Shown here: piece after piece, positions 55,581 through 64,000 of the stretch
Numbering within the stretch: position 1 is the first letter of the stretch
Layout of the letters: the number at the start of each line of letters is the position of its first letter
Program-made: the position numbers and the translations under genes
The notes under the pieces: model-generated
What the model was told of the DNA's origin: nothing
Database searches by the model: none
Seen by the model: the letters and a program-made list of their open reading frames with translations, nothing else
Assembly (NCBI GenBank): GCA_051252005.1
Contig: JBPOEZ010000002.1
Location: forward strand, 62,001 to 126,000
DNA from: JACOMS01 sp051252005
Lineage (GTDB): Bacteria; Pseudomonadota; Alphaproteobacteria; Caulobacterales; Maricaulaceae
Reading direction: 5' to 3'
DNA length: 64,000 bases

Positions 55581-56630
55581 ATGCCTACCGGTCTCTCTTC
55601 CTCCGTCTTAAAGAGGGCGGAGCGTCTTGGTTTTACAGCGCCCCATGTTGCAGACTTAAATACGTTTGGCCCTAAGCCCGGGCAGTATTTAGAAACTTAC
55701 GTTGAGAACAATTACCACGGCACAATGGCCTGGATGCCGGAGACACTTGAGCGCCGTGCCCATCCGCAGGCTTTGTGGGCGCAAGCACGCTCTGCCATTG
55801 TGCTTGGGCTCAACTACGGGCCGGACACCGACCCACGCGCCACACTTAGACAAGGCAGCTGCGGGACAATCTCGGTCTATGCCCGCAACAAAGATTATCA
55901 CAGCATCATAAAAGGGCGCCTAAAAGAGCTCGCCGGACTAATCGCTAGAGACACAGGCCAAGACGTAAAAGTCTTTGTCGATACGGCCCCTTTAATGGAA
56001 AAACCGTTGGCTCATTCCGCAGGTCTTGGCTGGCAAGGAAAGCACACTAACCTAGTCAGCCGCACTTATGGTTCATGGCTTTTCCTGGGAACTATTTTAA
56101 CGGAAGCCGCTTTAACGCCAACCCCGACAGAGATTGATCATTGCGGATCATGCCGTGACTGTCTTGATATTTGCCCAACCGACGCATTCCCTGCGCCTTA
56201 CCAAATCGATGCTCGACGGTGCATATCATATTTGACCATAGAATATAAAGGTATCGTCGACATAGAGCTTCGGGAGAAAATGGGAAACCGAATTTATGGC
56301 TGTGATGACTGCCTAGCAGTCTGTCCTTGGAATAAATTTGCGCAAACAGCACAAGAAATAAAGCTGCAGGCGCGAGAGGATTTAAACGCGCCCAAACTCT
56401 CTGAGCTTGCAAAGCTCAGCGATACAGAGTTTCGCTCGTTATTTTCAGGCTCTCCAGTCAAGCGAATAGGCCTCAACCAGTTCTTGCGCAATATCCTCTA
56501 CGCTATCGGTAATAGCGGCGACCATAACCTTGCAAGTGCCGCAGCCCTGCATACCACGTCTCAAGACCCCGTCGTCCGCGACGCTGCGCTTTGGGCGCAA
56601 GACAAACTTTCAAAAAAGGCCAAGATATGA
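55581..56630 (+). CDS. queG: tRNA epoxyqueuosine(34) reductase
   Basis: The 349-residue protein has the cobalamin-binding part with GWQGKHTNLVSR and the two 4Fe-4S clusters (CGSCRDCLDICP, CDDCLAVCP), then a HEAT-like tail. QueG makes queuosine from epoxyqueuosine in the wobble position of GUN-anticodon tRNAs. The stop overlaps the HIT gene ATG (ATGA). Confidence 0.95.
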   Translation: MPTGLSSSVLKRAERLGFTAPHVADLNTFGPKPGQYLETYVENNYHGTMAWMPETLERRAHPQALWAQARSAIVLGLNYGPDTDPRATLRQGSCGTISVYARNKDYHSIIKGRLKELAGLIARDTGQDVKVFVDTAPLMEKPLAHSAGLGWQGKHTNLVSRTYGSWLFLGTILTEAALTPTPTEIDHCGSCRDCLDICPTDAFPAPYQIDARRCISYLTIEYKGIVDIELREKMGNRIYGCDDCLAVCPWNKFAQTAQEIKLQAREDLNAPKLSELAKLSDTEFRSLFSGSPVKRIGLNQFLRNILYAIGNSGDHNLASAAALHTTSQDPVVRDAALWAQDKLSKKAKI

Positions 56631-57049
56631 GCTTCATACTTCACCCAGATTTAAAACGCGACGGTATCGATATGGGAGTCTTTAGCCTGTGCCGAGTTCT
56701 CTTGATCAATGATAGCGCCTACCCATGGTTTGTGCTTGTCCCTATGCGGGCTAATTTGCAGGACACCATAGACATGAGCGCCGAAGACCACGCCCAATTA
56801 TGGATTGAGAGCCGCGAGTTCTCTGTCGCAATCATGCGAGCCTTTCAGGGCGATAAACTAAATGTAGCGGCACTTGGGAACATGACTCCGCAACTGCATA
56901 TTCACCATATTGTGCGGTATGAATTTGATGCTGCTTGGCCAGGTCCAATATGGGGAAAACAAGCTTTGCAACCCTATACCGACGCCGGTGCTGAACAGGT
57001 CCGACACGTCCTCAACAGCGCTAAAATTAGCGGCTTTAAAGCAAAATAA
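56627..57049 (+). CDS. HIT (histidine triad) family protein
   Basis: A 140-residue protein from ATG 56627, which overlaps the queG stop. The triad appears as QLHIHHIVR, the variant typical of this alphaproteobacterial HIT subfamily, followed by AWPGPIWG. It would hydrolyse nucleotide phosphoramidates or dinucleoside polyphosphates. Substrate unknown. Confidence 0.88.
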   Translation: MSFILHPDLKRDGIDMGVFSLCRVLLINDSAYPWFVLVPMRANLQDTIDMSAEDHAQLWIESREFSVAIMRAFQGDKLNVAALGNMTPQLHIHHIVRYEFDAAWPGPIWGKQALQPYTDAGAEQVRHVLNSAKISGFKAK

Positions 57050-57072
57050 AAGCGGGCTCTCGGGCCCGCTTT
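57048..57072. terminator. Bidirectional terminator between HIT and S9 peptidase genes
   Basis: AAGCGGGC / GCCCGCTT forms a strong GC stem with a TCTCGG loop between two converging genes. It is T-rich on both strands, best on minus. Confidence 0.75.
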
Positions 57073-57095
57073 CAAACTTAATACTCTCAGAGGAC

Positions 57096-59231
57096 TTAGA
57101 GTCCGCCTGGACCACAATCTTTTTGAAGGAAGTCGAGCATTTCCGTATAGAACTTCTTCTGGTGATCGTACATCAGGGTCGTATAGAAGTGATCTGCACC
57201 CTTCAATGTAACAAACCTGCTTTTAGCTTGGTAAGCTGCGTCACCAGAACCAGAAGCCGTCTGTACAACTGAGTCTTCATTTTTACGGCGCTGCTGATAG
57301 CGAGTCACAATACATTCACTATCATTCGTTCCGCCTTTACACGTCCCCTTGTCTCTTGTTTCTGCGACCTTTTCAGTTTCGGTTCTGTAGTCCTTATAAT
57401 TGAAATACAGGACACGCGCATCGAAATCACCGTGAACCATCATCACAGGAATATTGACTTCAGCAACTTCATTAATCGGATTAATCCCGATCATACCGCG
57501 TCTTTGTGACCAGTCATCAAGCGCTTTCGGGCTCCATGGATTTGACCGTTTTCTGTAAACTTTTGCAGGGTCAGCCACAGCCGCCCCAGCAATAACGCAC
57601 TGGTACATTTGTGGTGTTCGCGACGCCGCAACCAAAGCCGCGTAACCGCCATAAGACCAACCGAACATAGCCATGCGGTCCGGGTCAGACAAGCCACGAT
57701 CAATCAGGTATTGAGCGCCATCATCTTTGTCGTCCTGCATAGCCAAGCCATGTTGGCCGTAAGCGGAGTCAAAATGATCACGCCCCCAACCTGTAGACAT
57801 TCTATACTGTGGTTGGAACACTAGGTAACCATTATTGGCGAGCAACTGCCCCCATTCATCATAGCCAATTACTTCGTTCACGTGAGGACCGCCGTGAGGC
57901 AGAATAATTGTTGGAAACGGGCCCTCCCCTTTTGGCTTCGTAATGTATCCAGGAATAGACTTTCCATCTCTCGATGTGTAACGAACGAATTCCACATCGG
58001 CTAAGTCCGAAGCTTTAACAAGTGGATTTCGGCTGCCCAAGGCCATCATTTGGTTCCCATTGATGTAGTAATACGAACCTGGGTCATGCGGGCCAGAATT
58101 CCGAACAATCATCTTCTTACCATCGCGAGAGCGACTAGAAATACTTACGGCATGTGCATTTTCGATGCTTGCAGAAATTTTATCATAAAGGTCTTTTTCT
58201 TTTTCATCGAACCAATGGCGCTCTCGCTTAGCATCGGGGTAGATGGCCGCGACAACTTTGCCGTCGCCCGCCCAGAAATTTGAGCTTGTCTGCACGCCAA
58301 TGACATCAGAATTGGGGGCTTCGAAAAGTTTTTCCCCAAATTTACCGGTCGTAAAATCAAACTCCCAAAGGGCGGCTTTGTCATCGCCATTCCGGGCTTC
58401 AATTATGTAGCCACGGTTAGGGTTCTTTTGATCAACGCCTTGAAAACGTTGGTAACCTGACAACATTTTGAAAAGATTAGCGTGGTCATCTTGGTTATAA
58501 CGATTAAATTCATTCCAGCTTGTTTCGCCAGGGCGGCGGTAATATTCCACAACATAATCACCGTCCAAACCACTCGCATAGCGAGGATTTCCGTCCAAAT
58601 CAAAACTTACGTTTGCATATTTACGCGTCCCCTTAATCACCAAGGTTTTGGCGCCTGTTTTCAGATTAAAGCGATAATATGACCGGGCTCTGAAGGCTGC
58701 GAATGGATCTACACCCTGCGTGCTAGAATTGTCTCGCCCAGCGGCAATGAGAACAGAATTTGGCTCATTTGGCAAAACATTTACAATGGATGACGCGCCT
58801 TTATCCTCGGAGAATTTATTCGTATCGAGATTATAGGCATAGGACTTATATTCACGGACATCTTCTTCTGGTCCGTCAACGCGTTTGCGCACAACCTGCC
58901 AAGCCGTACCGTAAATAATATTATCGGTTACCCAGTTTGCTGAGATGAACTCCATAGGGTCAGCGTTCAGACGACGAAGAGGCTTTGTCATATCGTCCGT
59001 GCTATAGATCTCAAGAACATTTTCGCCTTCTTTACTCTCAATCTTCATGACAAGAATATGCTTGCCGTCCGGAGAAATTTCGACGTCGCTTATGATATCC
59101 CTTACAGCCCAATTATCAATAGGGAGGGGCGTTCTGGCGGTATATCCATTTGCCGCTGTACTCGCAGTTGCCAGTGCAGGTGCAAATAAAATCGAAAGGA
59201 CAGAACCCGTTGTTAGGAGTATATTCTTCAT
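57096..59231 (-). CDS. S9 family (prolyl-oligopeptidase-type) peptidase, secreted
   Basis: After a signal peptide (1-23) come a beta-propeller (about 40-415) and an alpha/beta-hydrolase domain with nucleophile Ser526 (GWSYGG), Asp around 604 (HGDFDARV) and His in GADHFY. This is the acylaminoacyl-peptidase/DPP-like pattern, 711 residues. A Cys-containing insert (KGTCKGGTNDSEC, about 640) is unusual. It lies downstream of a TonB receptor, so scavenging of peptides is likely. Lasso-peptide isopeptidases share this fold, but no lasso synthesis gene is seen here. Confidence 0.88.
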   Translation of the reverse strand: MKNILLTTGSVLSILFAPALATASTAANGYTARTPLPIDNWAVRDIISDVEISPDGKHILVMKIESKEGENVLEIYSTDDMTKPLRRLNADPMEFISANWVTDNIIYGTAWQVVRKRVDGPEEDVREYKSYAYNLDTNKFSEDKGASSIVNVLPNEPNSVLIAAGRDNSSTQGVDPFAAFRARSYYRFNLKTGAKTLVIKGTRKYANVSFDLDGNPRYASGLDGDYVVEYYRRPGETSWNEFNRYNQDDHANLFKMLSGYQRFQGVDQKNPNRGYIIEARNGDDKAALWEFDFTTGKFGEKLFEAPNSDVIGVQTSSNFWAGDGKVVAAIYPDAKRERHWFDEKEKDLYDKISASIENAHAVSISSRSRDGKKMIVRNSGPHDPGSYYYINGNQMMALGSRNPLVKASDLADVEFVRYTSRDGKSIPGYITKPKGEGPFPTIILPHGGPHVNEVIGYDEWGQLLANNGYLVFQPQYRMSTGWGRDHFDSAYGQHGLAMQDDKDDGAQYLIDRGLSDPDRMAMFGWSYGGYAALVAASRTPQMYQCVIAGAAVADPAKVYRKRSNPWSPKALDDWSQRRGMIGINPINEVAEVNIPVMMVHGDFDARVLYFNYKDYRTETEKVAETRDKGTCKGGTNDSECIVTRYQQRRKNEDSVVQTASGSGDAAYQAKSRFVTLKGADHFYTTLMYDHQKKFYTEMLDFLQKDCGPGGL

Positions 59232-59278
59232 GCTTGTTCCCGTATGTTATTTTTAATTATCGACTATCAATAGTAATC

Positions 59279-59310
59279 AAAAAAAAACCCGCTGGCAATA
59301 ACCAGCGGGC
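59279..59310 (-). terminator. Rho-independent terminator after the third TonB receptor
   Basis: CCCGCTGG / CCAGCGGG with a TTATTG loop and nine T on the minus strand. It lies 23 bp past the receptor stop, so the S9 peptidase needs its own promoter or read-through. Confidence 0.88.
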
Positions 59311-59332
59311 TCTATTTACAGTATGATTATAC

Positions 59333-62300
59333 CTATCTGAAGGATTTTGTCGCGCGAATAAAGTATTCACGGCCATTCAAATCGTAACCATTGCCGATCG
59401 GCACATTGTTCACAGAGAACACTTCGAATGAATCAACAAGCGCAGGATCAGTATTAAATACGTTGTTCACGCCCATGATAACACTCCATGTGTCTTCGCG
59501 GTAGCTTACAGATGCATTGTGCACGAAGTAATCATCGGCCTGATATACAGTCCGGCAAAGCACGTCATTATTAGCAGGACCGCCACAAGTTACAACGTTG
59601 CCATTGTCAAAATCTGTAAGCTCAGTCACGTCAAGATCTTCAAAATCCGTCTCAACAGCGCTTTGGAAACGCGTTGTCCAAGCAAAGCGGAACTTATCAA
59701 CATCAGCTGTACCCGTGATAAATCCGCGCCATTTACTGAAGCCAAATTCGCCTAGGAACTCTTCAACGTCAGGCGGTGAACCAGGAACGATGTCAATTGT
59801 CTTACGCTCTAGCAGTCTGTTGATGCGCGTTGAAAGACCAAAGTCGACATTTTTACCAAAGATCGAGACATCGTCTTTTCCAAGGTCAGCAGAAATGTCA
59901 ATACCACGTGCAGTTTCTTGACTACGGTTAATGAAACCCGCATCGATCTGATCAATAACACCAGGATTGGTTGGGTCATTGAAGTCACGCGTGATTCTTG
60001 AACAGAAAGCTGACTGCAAGTTAGGATTATTCACCAAACAATCGCCGATGATGAAGCTTCCGCTTGGCTCAATGATCGTGTTGCTAATATCAATATCGTA
60101 ATATGTCGCCCCAAATTCCAGATCAACAAAGTCTGTGAACGGCTGTTCAAAAGAGAAGCCAACTGTGTAGCTATCTGATGTTTCAGGAAGAAGGTCAAAA
60201 GACCCGCCGCGCGAAACTTCTACAGAGTAAGACTGGAACTGGTTTGCCAAGAATGTCTCAGGGTTTACGCCTTGTGCCAAACAGTTAGCAAGAGTGGTGT
60301 CAGAACGTGAGTCATCTGCGCGGTTATAGGTATTATTACCGAGCTGGCCGCTAAGCGCAGCCGCTGGCACCGCACATGGATCCGTCAATGTTGAGAAACC
60401 ACTTTGTCCTAGGAAGAAGTTTTCCCGAAGCGTAGGCGCGCGGAAAGATGTTCCGATAGTACCGCGAAGCAATAGAGAATCAACGGGGCGATAGCCCGCT
60501 TTGATGCTGAATGTTTCGTTTGTACCGTAGAATTCATCGTCCGTTAAACGTCCGGCAAGTTCGAGGTCTAATTGACGAAGGAATTGTTTACCAGTTCCGA
60601 GCGGGATAAAGAGCTCGCCATAAAGTTCTTTCGTCATTTTCTCGCCAACAGCGCCGGCATCATTAAAGAAGCCGAAGAAGAGGCCATCACGCGCAATATC
60701 ATCCGGCTGAGAATCAATCTCGTCATGACGGATTTGGCCGCCTAGTCCTAGAGAAACGTCACCACCAGGTAAGCTAAAGATATTACCGGTCATGTAGCCT
60801 TCAAAAATTGTTTGTGCGTATGATGTATCAAAATCACGAACGTCAAAGACATAATCTGTCTCAGCTTGCGTAGCAAAAGTACCACCAGCAGCAACACCCA
60901 TCAAAGACGGCGCGAACAAGTTAAGCGGCACACAACCATTAGCGACACTTGGGTCAACAACACTACCAGGCGCTGCCACACAAGGAGCAGATAGCGTAGC
61001 ACCTGTATTAGGATCAATACCAATACCGAAGTTCAAACGATCTTCGCGAATACCAGACCGTTGAGCCGCGCCGCTAGAGTTTGAGTGCGTAAAAGATGTG
61101 TCAAAAGACCAATTACTGAAAGACCCAAAGTTAATCTGTGGAAGATCACCACGAGCACCAATCACGATGCGGTTTTGATCCAAATCAGTTTTTACATTGT
61201 TACGGTCATTCAGAACACCAATAACAGGACGCACTGTTAGCGCGCCAGTTGCGCCAGAGTATATATTGGCAATGCCCAGATCACGGAACTGCGCAGGGGT
61301 TAAACCCTGTACAGACGCGAAACGTGCGGCAAAATCAGGATCATCCAAAACAGCGTCATAAGCTAAACCACAGTCTACACCGCCAGCCGCAGCTGGGTTA
61401 CAGGGGTTAAACGGGTTGTTTGAAGGCACGAATGGGAACAACTGGCCTTGGCCGCCTGTCGCATCAGTTTTGATGTTCACGTGCATAGCTTCAAAGTAAG
61501 GGGTGAAATTCATCTTCCCTTCCATTGTGTATTCACCGACTGCCATCAAGCTGATTTGCTCTTGCTCGTTTACTAGCTCGCGCTGATCAGCCTGCTGACC
61601 GTTTGGAGAAAAGTCGGCAGCAATAAAGTCAACTTCACCATCAGCATTTGCATCAGGGTAGGTGCCAAACATGCTAAGGAAGTTGTAGCCTGGAATGTTA
61701 GATCCGCTAATAGTCGGATTATAATAAAGGCTACCAAAATTGCCTGCATTACCCGCGCCGCTCAAAAGAATACGTTGTGTATTCCGAGATGGGACACACT
61801 CGGATGTCCGGATGCTTAAACCCTGTGCTTGAGCATCGGCAACTGATGTAATATCAACAGTCCGGATTTCGCCGTTTTCTGTGATTTCGCGATACGTTTC
61901 GCAATTCCGTAGGAAATCGCGGTCACCCGTTGTCCAAGCTTCTTGGAAGCGATATTCAGCGCCGACGCCGATAAATCCGCGGTCACCTGTTTTACCGTAT
62001 GTACCACCCAATGTGTAGTCCTGGCCGTCACCTTGCTCAGGTGTATCAGCGAAGGCGGAAACTTCTAGACCGTCAAAATCATTTTTAAGAATAATGTTAA
62101 TAACACCTGCAACAGCGTCAGAACCGTAAACTGATGACGCGCCGTCTGTCAGCAAGTCATAACGGTCAACAAGAGTACGTGGGATCAAGTTGATGGAAGG
62201 CTGCGAAGGCGCACCTTCAACACCAGCCGGCGCCATACGGCGGCCATTGATCATAACCAATGTACGCGAAGCACCGAGGCCGCGAAGGTCAATAGTTTCT

Positions 62301-62662
62301 GAACCTGGACCGTTATCCAAAACGAAGCCTTGGAACGTTGAGTCAATTTGCTGACCGCCCGCTGCAGAAGAAGACTGCAAAATTTCAACTGGGTTGAACA
62401 AACCTTGGTCAGCCGCGAAATCAGTATCAATAACTTGAAGAGGAGAAATACTGGAGAACGTGTCACGCTTAATACGTGAACCTGTTACAACAACTTCGTC
62501 TCTCTTACGGACTTCTTCAGTCTCGTCAGCATCGACAGTTTCTACAGCAATTGATTCTTCATCCGCACTCTGCGCAAAAGCAGGTGTCGCAAGGCCGAAC
62601 ATCGCGAAGCCAGTTAGCAAGCTAGTGCCAAGCAGCAATTTCTTTAAATTCAAGTCTTCCAT
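59333..62662 (-). CDS. TonB-dependent receptor
   Basis: ATG 62662 has AGAGGGAAA upstream and begins a signal peptide (cleavage near AFAQ, about 30). A TonB box (DEVVVTGSRIKRD), plug (VEILQSSSAAGGQQ, LGASRTLVMINGRRM, IPRTLVDRYDLLTDGAS) and 22-strand-type barrel follow, 1109 residues. The pattern is that of the large receptors of Caulobacter relatives. No STN domain is present. The downstream S9 peptidase suggests a peptide or protein-derived ligand. Confidence 0.92.
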   Translation of the reverse strand: MEDLNLKKLLLGTSLLTGFAMFGLATPAFAQSADEESIAVETVDADETEEVRKRDEVVVTGSRIKRDTFSSISPLQVIDTDFAADQGLFNPVEILQSSSAAGGQQIDSTFQGFVLDNGPGSETIDLRGLGASRTLVMINGRRMAPAGVEGAPSQPSINLIPRTLVDRYDLLTDGASSVYGSDAVAGVINIILKNDFDGLEVSAFADTPEQGDGQDYTLGGTYGKTGDRGFIGVGAEYRFQEAWTTGDRDFLRNCETYREITENGEIRTVDITSVADAQAQGLSIRTSECVPSRNTQRILLSGAGNAGNFGSLYYNPTISGSNIPGYNFLSMFGTYPDANADGEVDFIAADFSPNGQQADQRELVNEQEQISLMAVGEYTMEGKMNFTPYFEAMHVNIKTDATGGQGQLFPFVPSNNPFNPCNPAAAGGVDCGLAYDAVLDDPDFAARFASVQGLTPAQFRDLGIANIYSGATGALTVRPVIGVLNDRNNVKTDLDQNRIVIGARGDLPQINFGSFSNWSFDTSFTHSNSSGAAQRSGIREDRLNFGIGIDPNTGATLSAPCVAAPGSVVDPSVANGCVPLNLFAPSLMGVAAGGTFATQAETDYVFDVRDFDTSYAQTIFEGYMTGNIFSLPGGDVSLGLGGQIRHDEIDSQPDDIARDGLFFGFFNDAGAVGEKMTKELYGELFIPLGTGKQFLRQLDLELAGRLTDDEFYGTNETFSIKAGYRPVDSLLLRGTIGTSFRAPTLRENFFLGQSGFSTLTDPCAVPAAALSGQLGNNTYNRADDSRSDTTLANCLAQGVNPETFLANQFQSYSVEVSRGGSFDLLPETSDSYTVGFSFEQPFTDFVDLEFGATYYDIDISNTIIEPSGSFIIGDCLVNNPNLQSAFCSRITRDFNDPTNPGVIDQIDAGFINRSQETARGIDISADLGKDDVSIFGKNVDFGLSTRINRLLERKTIDIVPGSPPDVEEFLGEFGFSKWRGFITGTADVDKFRFAWTTRFQSAVETDFEDLDVTELTDFDNGNVVTCGGPANNDVLCRTVYQADDYFVHNASVSYREDTWSVIMGVNNVFNTDPALVDSFEVFSVNNVPIGNGYDLNGREYFIRATKSFR

Positions 62663-62921
62663 TAGTTTCCCTCTTTGAAAGTTTATTTTTGGAGCAATCA
62701 CATTACAGGCTCTTAATGAGGGGCTTGTCACTTGGCAAGTCACAGAACTGTCAAAAATGTAATTTTCGTAATGTGTGCCTAATTTGCCACACTGCGCCTT
62801 TAAATAAGCCTTAACCAAAACATCCCTAAAAACATGCCATGCAGTTTTTCAAGCACCAACAGCGTTCACACATAATACCCGCCTTCATTTTTCGCGATTG
62901 AAGCGTTTTAAGATATAAACC
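62663..62921. other. Divergent promoter region, TonB receptor / glycosyltransferase
   Basis: A 259-bp AT-rich region. It holds a short palindrome ACTTG-G-CAAGT at 62730-62740, about 70 bp ahead of the receptor ATG, which could be an operator. Nothing else stands out. Confidence 0.4.
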
Positions 62922-63698
62922 GTGAAATTGCCGCCAATACCCTCAGCTCAAGATCAAACTTTGCCACCAAAGTTGGTGCGCTCTACTATGATCATTTTCC
63001 TTCTTATTTGTGCTGGCCTGATCAACAACCTAGCAAGGACAGTTTACGGGGTAGCCTCTATTTTTGGCCTGATCTGCGGGTTGTTTTCATTGCTGCGCGG
63101 CAGTGCCGCTCTTGTCCGCGCGCCACGCGCCTCTGCGCTTCTGAACATCAGTAGCGAAATGCCCAGCTTTGCGGTCCTACTGCCTGTCTATCATGAAGCC
63201 CATATGATAGCCCCACTTACGCATTACATCTTGACCACAGATTATCCGCGAGAACATTTAGACATCGTCATTATTTGCGAACCTGATGATATTCAGACCA
63301 TCAAGGCCGCCCGCAATATTGCAGAGCAACGCTCCGGCCTTACCGGGAAGCCGCCTTTAAGGGTATTTATCACAGATGGCACTGGCCCGAAGACCAAGCC
63401 CAACGCCCTCAACCAAGCCTTGGAAACCGTTAAGAGTGATATCGTCACGGTTTATGACGCGGAGGACAGGCCGCATGAAACTCAACTGAGAGCCGCCTCT
63501 TACGCGCTAACTGCAAACCCGACATGGGCCGTCGCGCAAGCCCCGTTAACCTATTATAATGCCGCTCAAAACTGGCTCACGCGGCAGTTCACATTGGAAT
63601 ATGCCGCTCTCTTCCAAGTCTGGCTCCCTTTTTTGGCGCGACTAGGTTTACCTTTCCCTCTCGGCGGGACGAGCAACCATATAAGCGGACTTATGTAG
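62922..63698 (+). pseudogene. Truncated family 2 glycosyltransferase
   Basis: The 258-codon ORF starts with GTG 62922, has two membrane helices (about 22-65) and a GT-A core with PSFAVLLPVYHEAHM, YDAEDRPHE (DxD-like) and GGTSNH. Homologues of the cellulose-synthase-like kind continue with the TED motif, QRxRW and membrane helices; here the frame stops four residues after GGTSNH, inside a hairpin. None of the three forward frames after the stop resumes the family, so it is not a simple frameshift. The protein is probably inactive. Deletion, insertion or assembly break remain possible. Confidence 0.65.
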
Positions 63699-63731
63699 CA
63701 AACGCACCAAGTGCGCTGCTGCACAGTCCGC
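63685..63731 (+). repeat. 47-nt imperfect hairpin at the broken glycosyltransferase
   Basis: Stems: GCGGACT with AGTCCGC (7 bp), GTAGCA with TGCTGC (6 bp, one G-U) and CGCAC with GTGCG (5 bp), with small internal loops and a CAA loop. It covers the early stop codon. The identity is unknown; it is not a tRNA or a standard attC (no GTTRRRY end) and no T-run follows, so not a terminator. Confidence 0.75.
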
Positions 63732-63791
63732 AGATAAAGGATTGCAAAATATGACTCCACATTTCGTGCGGGTTTCGGCATTACAGAACTC

Positions 63792-64000
63792 ATGTCTCTT
63801 TTGGAAATCGCAAAGCGCGGCATTGCAGACACGTTTGGCTTTTTTGGCTGGACGTTACGCTCTCTTATTTGGCCAGCCCTTATGCTACTTGGCGCTCTTA
63901 TGCACTATAAGGCAACAGGAAGCGCATCAGGGCCTAAAGAAGAGCTTTTCATGTGGGTGACGTATACCTTAGCGCCTGTGGGAGTAGTTGCGATATTACT
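63792..64000 (+). CDS. Hypothetical membrane protein fragment (runs past window)
   Basis: The frame is open after a TAA at 63735 to the window end, with ATG at 63792 giving a visible part of 69 residues: SLLEIAKRGIADTFGFFG, then a membrane helix (LRSLIWPALMLLGALM) and a second beginning (WVTYTLAPVGVVAIL). The codons upstream of the ATG (63738-63791) also look protein-like, so it may be a 3' remnant of a longer gene cut at the hairpin. No family recognised. It is in the same frame as the truncated glycosyltransferase. Confidence 0.45.
   Translation, partial: MSLLEIAKRGIADTFGFFGWTLRSLIWPALMLLGALMHYKATGSASGPKEELFMWVTYTLAPVGVVAIL

Noticed and set aside
57096..62662. Lasso-peptide gene cluster
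   Set aside because: No precursor peptide, B/C maturation enzymes or dedicated exporter beside the S9 peptidase and receptor; fold similarity alone is not enough.
62922..63698. Simple frameshift in the glycosyltransferase
   Set aside because: All three forward frames after 63690 were read; none shows TED, QRxRW or any family segment.
63685..63731. Integron attC site or tRNA
   Set aside because: The fold is attC-like in having stacked stems, but the GTTRRRY/RYYYAAC ends are missing and no integrase or cassette array is seen. A 7-bp outer stem followed by TA resembles a tRNA acceptor, but there is no T-arm or anticodon arm.
1..64000. CRISPR array, prophage, insertion sequence
   Set aside because: No spaced direct repeats of 24-40 bases, no transposase, integrase or phage structural gene was recognised on either strand.

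Overview
The window reads as chromosomal DNA of a marine, stalked-bacteria-like alphaproteobacterium, probably Maricaulales/Hyphomonadaceae or Robiginitomaculaceae. The inference rests on three large TonB-dependent receptors, an alginate lyase, a cbb3 oxidase under FixL-FixJ-FixK-FixT control as in Caulobacter, a probable FzlA-type GST beside queG, and cyanophycin genes. Genus cannot be fixed from sequence reading alone. I saw no rRNA, tRNA, CRISPR array, transposase or prophage gene.

Region 1 (1-6634) is an alginate-use locus: a PL6 alginate lyase lipoprotein cut by the window start, a FadR-type GntR regulator and a TonB-dependent receptor. The lyase and receptor promoters share a ~39-bp block, and TTGGTA-type half-sites occur in all three upstream regions.

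Region 2 (6773-19246) is one long minus-strand gene train: TonB receptor with an STN signalling domain, FecI-type sigma factor, FecR anti-sigma, an M16 peptidase lipoprotein, then a MacB/DevC-type permease, ATPase, membrane-fusion protein and TolC-like lipoprotein. Most junctions overlap by 4-8 bases. It looks like a self-regulated import, cleave and export system, analogous in parts to the Fus ferredoxin-piracy system.

Region 3 (19348-30575) is the microaerobic respiration block: ccoNOQP-GHIS on plus, then a small secreted Cys-rich protein, fixK, a FixT-like degenerate receiver, fixJ and heme-PAS fixL on minus. FNR/FixK boxes precede ccoN and the fixT-like gene.

Region 4 (30728-36827) holds a glycosyltransferase, an SPFH / ribbon-helix-helix / DUF4177 operon with a tandem TGATATCA operator candidate, two plant-type isoaspartyl peptidases, an SDR and a DUF6065 protein.

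Region 5 (36901-44044) is a surface-polysaccharide block: three glycosyltransferases, an FkbM methyltransferase, and WbpI- and WbpD-like enzymes of UDP-ManNAc(3NAc)A synthesis. Region 6 (44132-49579) is a cyanophycin operon: cyanophycinase, cyanophycin synthetase and a lone Mur-ligase-type partner. The two isoaspartyl peptidases of region 4 would complete the degradation of the polymer.

Region 7 (49695-62662) carries an M1 aminopeptidase, a serine hydrolase, a CDF metal exporter, a GST/FzlA-queG-HIT operon, an S9 peptidase and the third TonB receptor. The window ends in a glycosyltransferase-2 gene that stops early at a strong 47-nt hairpin, followed by an unrelated membrane ORF that runs off the end.
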